DNA of 64,000 nt, taken from contig NZ_SDSI01000006.1 in assembly GCF_004153605.1 (NCBI RefSeq), positions 1 through 64,000 of the forward strand, in the 5' to 3' direction. The stretch comes from Qipengyuania_B thermophila (GTDB lineage Bacteria > Pseudomonadota > Alphaproteobacteria > Sphingomonadales > Sphingomonadaceae). Below the pieces are notes generated by a model, which was not told the origin of the DNA, did no database searches, and saw nothing but the letters and a program-made list of their open reading frames with translations. Shown in pieces: positions 60,591 through 64,000 of this stretch. A program made the position numbers and the translations under genes. Numbering within the stretch: position 1 is the stretch's first letter; every line of letters begins with the position of its first letter.

Positions 60591-61457
60591 ATGACCCGGC
60601 TGACCGTCGCCGCGCTGCAACTCGCCCTGGGGTCCGAGGACGAGCAGACCAACATCGCCGCGGTTGCCGCGCTGGTGGAGGAGGCAGCGGGCAAGGGCGC
60701 GCAGGTGGTGCTGCCGCCCGAACTGTTCACCGGCCCCTACTTCTGCAAGACGGAAGAGGAGGAGCTGTTCGCCCGCGCCCGCCCGACGGCGGAGCATCCC
60801 GGCGTGCTGGCGATGCAGGAGCTGGCGCGCCGCCACAAGATCGCCATTCCGACCAGCTTCTTCGAACGTGACGGGCACCACTATTACAACACGCTCGCCA
60901 TGGTCGGCCCGGATGGCGACATCATCGGCACCTACCGCAAGAGCCACATCCCCGACGGGCCGGGCTACGAGGAGAAGTACTACTTCCGCCCCGGCAATGA
61001 CGGATTCAAGGTGTGGGACGTGTTCGGCGCCCGCATCGGGGTCGGCGTGTGCTGGGACCAATGGTATCCCGAATGCGCGCGGGTGATGGCGCTGATGGGG
61101 GCTGAGGTGCTGTTCTACCCCACCTGCATCGGGTCCGAACCCTATGATGCCTCGTTCGACACCAGCCGAATGTGGCAGCGCGCGATGCAGGGGCATGCCG
61201 TCTCCAACTGCATGCCGGTCGTCGCCGCCAACCGCATCGGCACCGAGACTGGCGGCGCAGGTGACGGCCACACCTACTACGGCCACAGCTTCATCACCAA
61301 CGAATGGGGCGACAAGATTGCCGAGTTCGGGCGGGAGGAGACGGGCGTGCTGGTGGAGACGCTGGACCTCGCCACCGCTGCCAAACACCGGGCGGGCATG
61401 GGCTTCTTCCGCGACCGGCGCCCGCAGCTTTACGGCCGCATCTGCGAGGACGTCTGA
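60591..61457 (+). CDS. aguB: N-carbamoylputrescine amidase
   Basis: 288 aa nitrilase-family enzyme. The triad is visible: Glu in VVLPPELFTGPYFC, Lys in GTYRKSHIPDGPGYEEKYYF and Cys in IGVGVCWDQWYPECARV. These blocks and HTYYGHSFITNEWGDKI match AguB, which turns N-carbamoylputrescine into putrescine, CO2 and ammonia. Agmatine deiminase, the usual partner, is not in the window. It starts 13 nt after the methyltransferase-like gene. Confidence 0.94.
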   Translation: MTRLTVAALQLALGSEDEQTNIAAVAALVEEAAGKGAQVVLPPELFTGPYFCKTEEEELFARARPTAEHPGVLAMQELARRHKIAIPTSFFERDGHHYYNTLAMVGPDGDIIGTYRKSHIPDGPGYEEKYYFRPGNDGFKVWDVFGARIGVGVCWDQWYPECARVMALMGAEVLFYPTCIGSEPYDASFDTSRMWQRAMQGHAVSNCMPVVAANRIGTETGGAGDGHTYYGHSFITNEWGDKIAEFGREETGVLVETLDLATAAKHRAGMGFFRDRRPQLYGRICEDV

Positions 61458-61951
61458 AGCCTGTTCAACGTTACGCGATCGCGCTTGGCTCGAACCGGCG
61501 GCATGTCCGTCTCGGTCCGCCCGAGCGCGTGCTGGCCGAAGCGGTGCGCCTGCTGCGGACGCTGGGCGAGGTCGAGGCGGTTGCGCCCGTGCTGCGCTCG
61601 GCGCCGCTCGGACCCTCCCGCCGGCGCTACGCGAACGGCGCGCTCGTTCTGGCTTCGGCACTTGAACCGCTTGCCCTGCTGGCGGCGCTCAAGGAGTTGG
61701 AGCGGCGGCTCGGACGGCGACCCGGAGGCCAGCGGTGGAGCGCGCGGGTGCTGGACTGCGACATCGTCCTGTGGAGCGGGGGCGGGTGGCGCAGCCGCGA
61801 CCTGACCATCCCCCATTCGGCATTCCGTGCCCGCTGCTTCGTTCTGCGGCCGCTGGCGGCCGTCGCACCCCTCTGGCGCGATCCGGCCACCGGATTGACG
61901 CCACGCCACCTTCTCGCCCGCTTGACCCGTCCGCGCCCCCTCACTAGGTGA
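61454..61951 (+). CDS. folK: 7,8-dihydro-6-hydroxymethylpterin pyrophosphokinase, apparent CTG start
   Basis: 165 aa. No ATG, GTG or TTG lies near the family N-terminus YAIALGSNRR. CTG at 61454, three bases after GAGGA, overlaps the aguB stop as CTGA and is the best start. The HPPK signature is RVLDCDIVLW with the two metal-binding Asp, followed by LTIPHSAFRARCFVLRPLAAVAPLW. It makes the pyrophosphate donor for dihydropteroate in folate synthesis. An alternative is an ATG at 61304, deep inside aguB, which is unlikely. Confidence 0.88.
   Translation: MKPVQRYAIALGSNRRHVRLGPPERVLAEAVRLLRTLGEVEAVAPVLRSAPLGPSRRRYANGALVLASALEPLALLAALKELERRLGRRPGGQRWSARVLDCDIVLWSGGGWRSRDLTIPHSAFRARCFVLRPLAAVAPLWRDPATGLTPRHLLARLTRPRPLTR
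61922..61950 (+). promoter_or_regulatory. Likely promoter of tRNA-Lys
   Basis: TTGACC (61922-61927) and TAGGTG (61945-61950) are spaced 17 nt, inside the 3' end of folK, and end 26 nt before the tRNA. Confidence 0.4.
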
Positions 61952-61976
61952 ACGGGCATCCGCTTCGCGGCGGCGT

Positions 61977-62052
61977 GGGCCCTTAGCTCAGTTGGTAGAG
62001 CGCGTGACTTTTAATCACTAGGTCGCTGGTTCGAACCCAGCAGGGCTCACCA
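61977..62052 (+). tRNA. tRNA-Lys (anticodon UUU)
   Basis: 76 nt with encoded CCA. The acceptor stem GGGCCCT (61977-61983) pairs with AGGGCTC (62042-62048), with one G-U. The D arm is GCTCAGTTGGTAGAGC. The anticodon loop CTTTTAA gives TTT, and the T arm contains GGTTCGAACCC. The overall sequence is close to other bacterial tRNA-Lys. Confidence 0.97.
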
Positions 62053-62059
62053 TCTTCCC

Positions 62060-62923
62060 TCATGTGTTCGTCTCCACCGCGGGCACGGCCTGCGGCACGC
62101 GCGCGGCGCCGCCGACCTCCTCGGGCGTCGCCTCGAGCGATGACGGCTCGACGCCGATCCCGTAGCTGGTCATGCTGATCCCGCCCATCGAATAGCCTTG
62201 CAGCAACGGATCGACCGGCAGCCCTTCCTCCGCGGCCATGCCGGCGAGGTAGAGCAGCGGGATGAAGTGGTCCGGCGTCGGCACGGCTTTCGCGTGGTCG
62301 GGGTGGTCGGCCAGCGTCAGCACCGCCGCCGGGTCTTCGGCCAGTTGCCGCATCGCCGCCTCGTCGAAACGCCGCGCCCAGTCATATCCCATGTCGGGCC
62401 GCTGCCAGTCGAGCATCCTGAGGTTGTGGACCACGTTGCCGCTGCCCAGCACCAGCACACCCATCCGCCGCAGAGTCGCCAGCTTGCGGGCAAGGTCGAG
62501 ATGGTATTGAAGCGGCCGCAGCGCGTTGAGCGAGAGTTGCAGCACCGGGACGTCTGCCTCTGGATAGAGGTGTGCGAGCACGGACCAGGTGCCGTGATCC
62601 AGCCCCCACTGGTCCCGGTCGAGGCCCACCCAGTCCGGCTTGACCATCTCGACGATCTCTCCGGCGAGATCGGGATCGCCGGGTGCCGGGTAGTCGAATT
62701 CGAACAACGGCTCCGGGAAGCCGTAGAAGTCGTGGATGGTGCGCGGGCGCGGCATGGCGGTGATCGCCGTGGCGCCGAAATACCAGTGCGCCGAGACGCA
62801 CAGGATCGCCCGCGGCCGCGGCAGCATGCGGCCGAGCGCCCGCCACGACCGGGTGAAGGCGTTGTCGTCGAGAGTGTTCATCGGGCTTCCATGCCCGATG
62901 AACAGGGCCGGCATAGCGGTCAC
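62060..62923 (-). CDS. Extradiol ring-cleavage dioxygenase (DODA/YgiD type)
   Basis: 287 aa from a GTG at 62923 in a GTGA overlap with the upstream gene; an ATG at 62914 is three codons shorter. Zinc or iron ligands are expected in FIGHGSPMN, CVSAHWYF and PTPDHFIPLLYLAG. RDQWGLDHGTWSVLAHLYP is the other family block. It belongs to the LigB-like superfamily that includes plant DOPA dioxygenase and E. coli YgiD; the physiological substrate is not known. It is probably co-transcribed with the FMN reductase and pirin genes. Confidence 0.92.
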   Translation of the reverse strand: MTAMPALFIGHGSPMNTLDDNAFTRSWRALGRMLPRPRAILCVSAHWYFGATAITAMPRPRTIHDFYGFPEPLFEFDYPAPGDPDLAGEIVEMVKPDWVGLDRDQWGLDHGTWSVLAHLYPEADVPVLQLSLNALRPLQYHLDLARKLATLRRMGVLVLGSGNVVHNLRMLDWQRPDMGYDWARRFDEAAMRQLAEDPAAVLTLADHPDHAKAVPTPDHFIPLLYLAGMAAEEGLPVDPLLQGYSMGGISMTSYGIGVEPSSLEATPEEVGGAARVPQAVPAVETNT

Positions 62924-63501
62924 GACGCGCTCCTCGCTGCCGGCGCAGCCGTCCGTTCAACCCAGTTGCCGAACGCGTCGATGAACCGGGCGAAGAACGC
63001 CCGCGTGTCGTCGCTCCTGAACGCGCCGTCATCGTCGAACAGGCCGTAAGCGCCGCCGACATAGGCTTCGGGCTGCTGCATGGCGGGCATGTCGAGAAAG
63101 ACGAGCGACTGGCGCAGGCTGTGATTGGCGCCGAAGCCGCCGATGCCGCCCGGCGAAAGGGTCATGATGGCCGCCGGCTTGCCGCTCCACACGCTGGCGC
63201 CGTAGGGCCGCGAGCCGACGTCGATCGCGTTCTTCAGCGCGCCGGGTACGGTGCGGTTGTATTCGGGCGTGACGAACAGCACCGCGTCGGCGCGGGCCAG
63301 TTCGTCGCGGAACCGCGTCCATGGCAGGGGCGGACCGGACTCCTCCAGATCCTCGTTGTAGAGCGGCAGGTCGCCGATCTCGACGAAGCGCATAGCCAGT
63401 GATGGGGGCGCGATCCGCACCAGCGCCTCGGCGGCGAGGCGGTTGACCGAGGCCGCGCGCAGGCTGCCGACGATGATGGCGGTGTCATAGGGTCTGGACA
63501 T
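62920..63501 (-). CDS. NADPH-dependent FMN reductase family protein
   Basis: 193 aa from the ATG at 63501, with AAAGGAG about 8 nt upstream. The flavodoxin-like fold shows IIVGSLRAASVNRLAAEAL (phosphate loop), DAVLFVTPEYNRTVPGALKNAIDVGSRPYG and KPAAIMTLSPGGIGGFGANHSLRQSLVFLDMPAM. Relatives include quinone or chromate reductases such as ChrR/YieF. It should supply reduced flavin or detoxify quinones. It sits in a row of pirin, reductase and DODA genes, all involved with phenolics or quinones in other bacteria. Confidence 0.93.
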   Translation of the reverse strand: MSRPYDTAIIVGSLRAASVNRLAAEALVRIAPPSLAMRFVEIGDLPLYNEDLEESGPPLPWTRFRDELARADAVLFVTPEYNRTVPGALKNAIDVGSRPYGASVWSGKPAAIMTLSPGGIGGFGANHSLRQSLVFLDMPAMQQPEAYVGGAYGLFDDDGAFRSDDTRAFFARFIDAFGNWVERTAAPAARSAS

Positions 63502-63530
63502 GGGTGTTCTCCTTTGGGGGTTGCTGCCGG

Positions 63531-64000
63531 TCAGGCCGCGTCGACCATGACGATTTCGCTGTCGTCCAGCGCTTCGATCGTCACCTGCTCGACGCCGGTG
63601 ATGGCCGCGCCGTCGCGTGCGTTGACTTCGGTGTCGTCGATCCGCACCCGGCCGGCTGCCGGCACAAGGTAGAGGTGCCGGTCGGACGCCGTGGCGTAGG
63701 TGACCCGTTCGCCGGCCCGCAGCGTGGCGCCCAGCACGCGGGCATTGGCGCGGATCGGCAACGCACCCTCGTCTCCGGCCATTCCCGAGGCGAGCGGCAC
63801 GAGGCGTCCGGCGCGCTCACCGCGCGGGAATGGCTGGGCACCCCAGCCCGGCGTGCCGCCTGCGGCATCGGGGATGATCCAGATCTGGAAGATGCGGGTT
63901 TCGCCGTCTTCCAGATTGTATTCGGAATGGGTGACGCCGCTCCCCGCCGACATCACCTGCACGTCGCCGGCTTCGGTGCGTCCCTCGTTGCCGAGGCTGT
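63531..64000 (-). CDS. Pirin family protein, 5' end cut by window edge
   Basis: The visible 156 residues end at 63533 and include the pirin bicupin core: GNEGRTEAGDVQVMSAGSGVTHSEYN with the metal-binding His and Glu, then ETRIFQIWIIPDAAG and GWGAQPFPRGERAGRL. The frame is open to the right edge, so the N-terminus is missing. Pirins bind iron and some act as quercetin 2,3-dioxygenases or redox sensors. It is upstream of the FMN reductase on the same strand, 29 nt apart. Confidence 0.92.
   Translation of the reverse strand, partial: SLGNEGRTEAGDVQVMSAGSGVTHSEYNLEDGETRIFQIWIIPDAAGGTPGWGAQPFPRGERAGRLVPLASGMAGDEGALPIRANARVLGATLRAGERVTYATASDRHLYLVPAAGRVRIDDTEVNARDGAAITGVEQVTIEALDDSEIVMVDAA

Overview
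This 64 kb window is a chromosomal stretch of a GC-rich alphaproteobacterium. The best fit is Sphingomonadales, judged from gene content: ChpT of the CckA-ChpT-CtrA relay, DUF3297, an S46 peptidase, a TonB-receptor/lipoprotein pair, the TauE-TIGR02186 pair and an apparent EcfG-type stress promoter. It is mostly core genome. No phage genes, transposases, CRISPR array or conjugation genes are visible. One N at 33799, flanked by an exact 40-nt repeat, marks an assembly join.

Layout. 1-4.9 kb: an exported TPR protein cut by the left edge, a small RHH-like protein, an orphan ParA, a Sel1/SPOR protein and a DUF418 membrane protein. 5-7.7 kb: DUF2721, Der GTPase, DUF3297 and two small acidic proteins behind a sigma-EcfG-like promoter. 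7.8-15 kb: tRNA-Leu, trigger factor with a long basic tail, an antiporter, an amidase, then clpP-clpX. 15-22 kb: a GT25 glycosyltransferase, mtgA, rpoH, an RluD-type pseudouridine synthase, a JAMM protein, chpT, a cell-wall amidase, an exonuclease/phosphatase lipoprotein and RNase P RNA. 22-29.4 kb: S46 peptidase, UDP-glucose dehydrogenase, a metallophosphoesterase and, divergently, a reduced NfrB/NfrA-like pair that may make and export a surface glycan. 29.4-33.7 kb: TauE/SafE with TIGR02186, a HerA-like ATPase and queE. 33.9-41.1 kb: valS and a complete Mla-type lipid transport operon (E, F, D, auxiliary lipoprotein), overlapping a convergent Brp/Blh-like dioxygenase gene.

41-49.3 kb holds many small genes: SWIB, PEBP, an S41 protease, DUF962, several lipoproteins, DUF3429, a fasciclin protein, cold-shock protein with a clear terminator, DUF2061 and an HPF-like protein. 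49.3-54.4 kb: an SmtB-type zinc sensor overlapping a metallothionein gene too short for most gene finders, then a three-gene De Ley-Doudoroff galactose cluster (kinase, aldolase, dehydrogenase) and acetyl-CoA synthetase. 54.4-59 kb: a lipoprotein and TonB receptor operon with a Pho-box-like promoter, an intercistronic perfect hairpin and a terminal hairpin. 59-64 kb: msrA, an exported methyltransferase-like protein, N-carbamoylputrescine amidase, folK (apparent CTG start), tRNA-Lys, a DODA dioxygenase, an FMN reductase and a pirin cut by the right edge.

Genes are tightly packed. Many neighbours overlap by 4 nt (ATGA, GTGA, TTGA, probably CTGA), pointing to translational coupling. The most interesting features are the reduced Nfr-like pair, the sensor/metallothionein operon whose operator covers the sensor's start codon, the Pho-box TonB operon with its internal hairpin, and the EcfG-like promoter over two orphan small proteins. 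Function calls rest on motifs and family knowledge; no database search was run.
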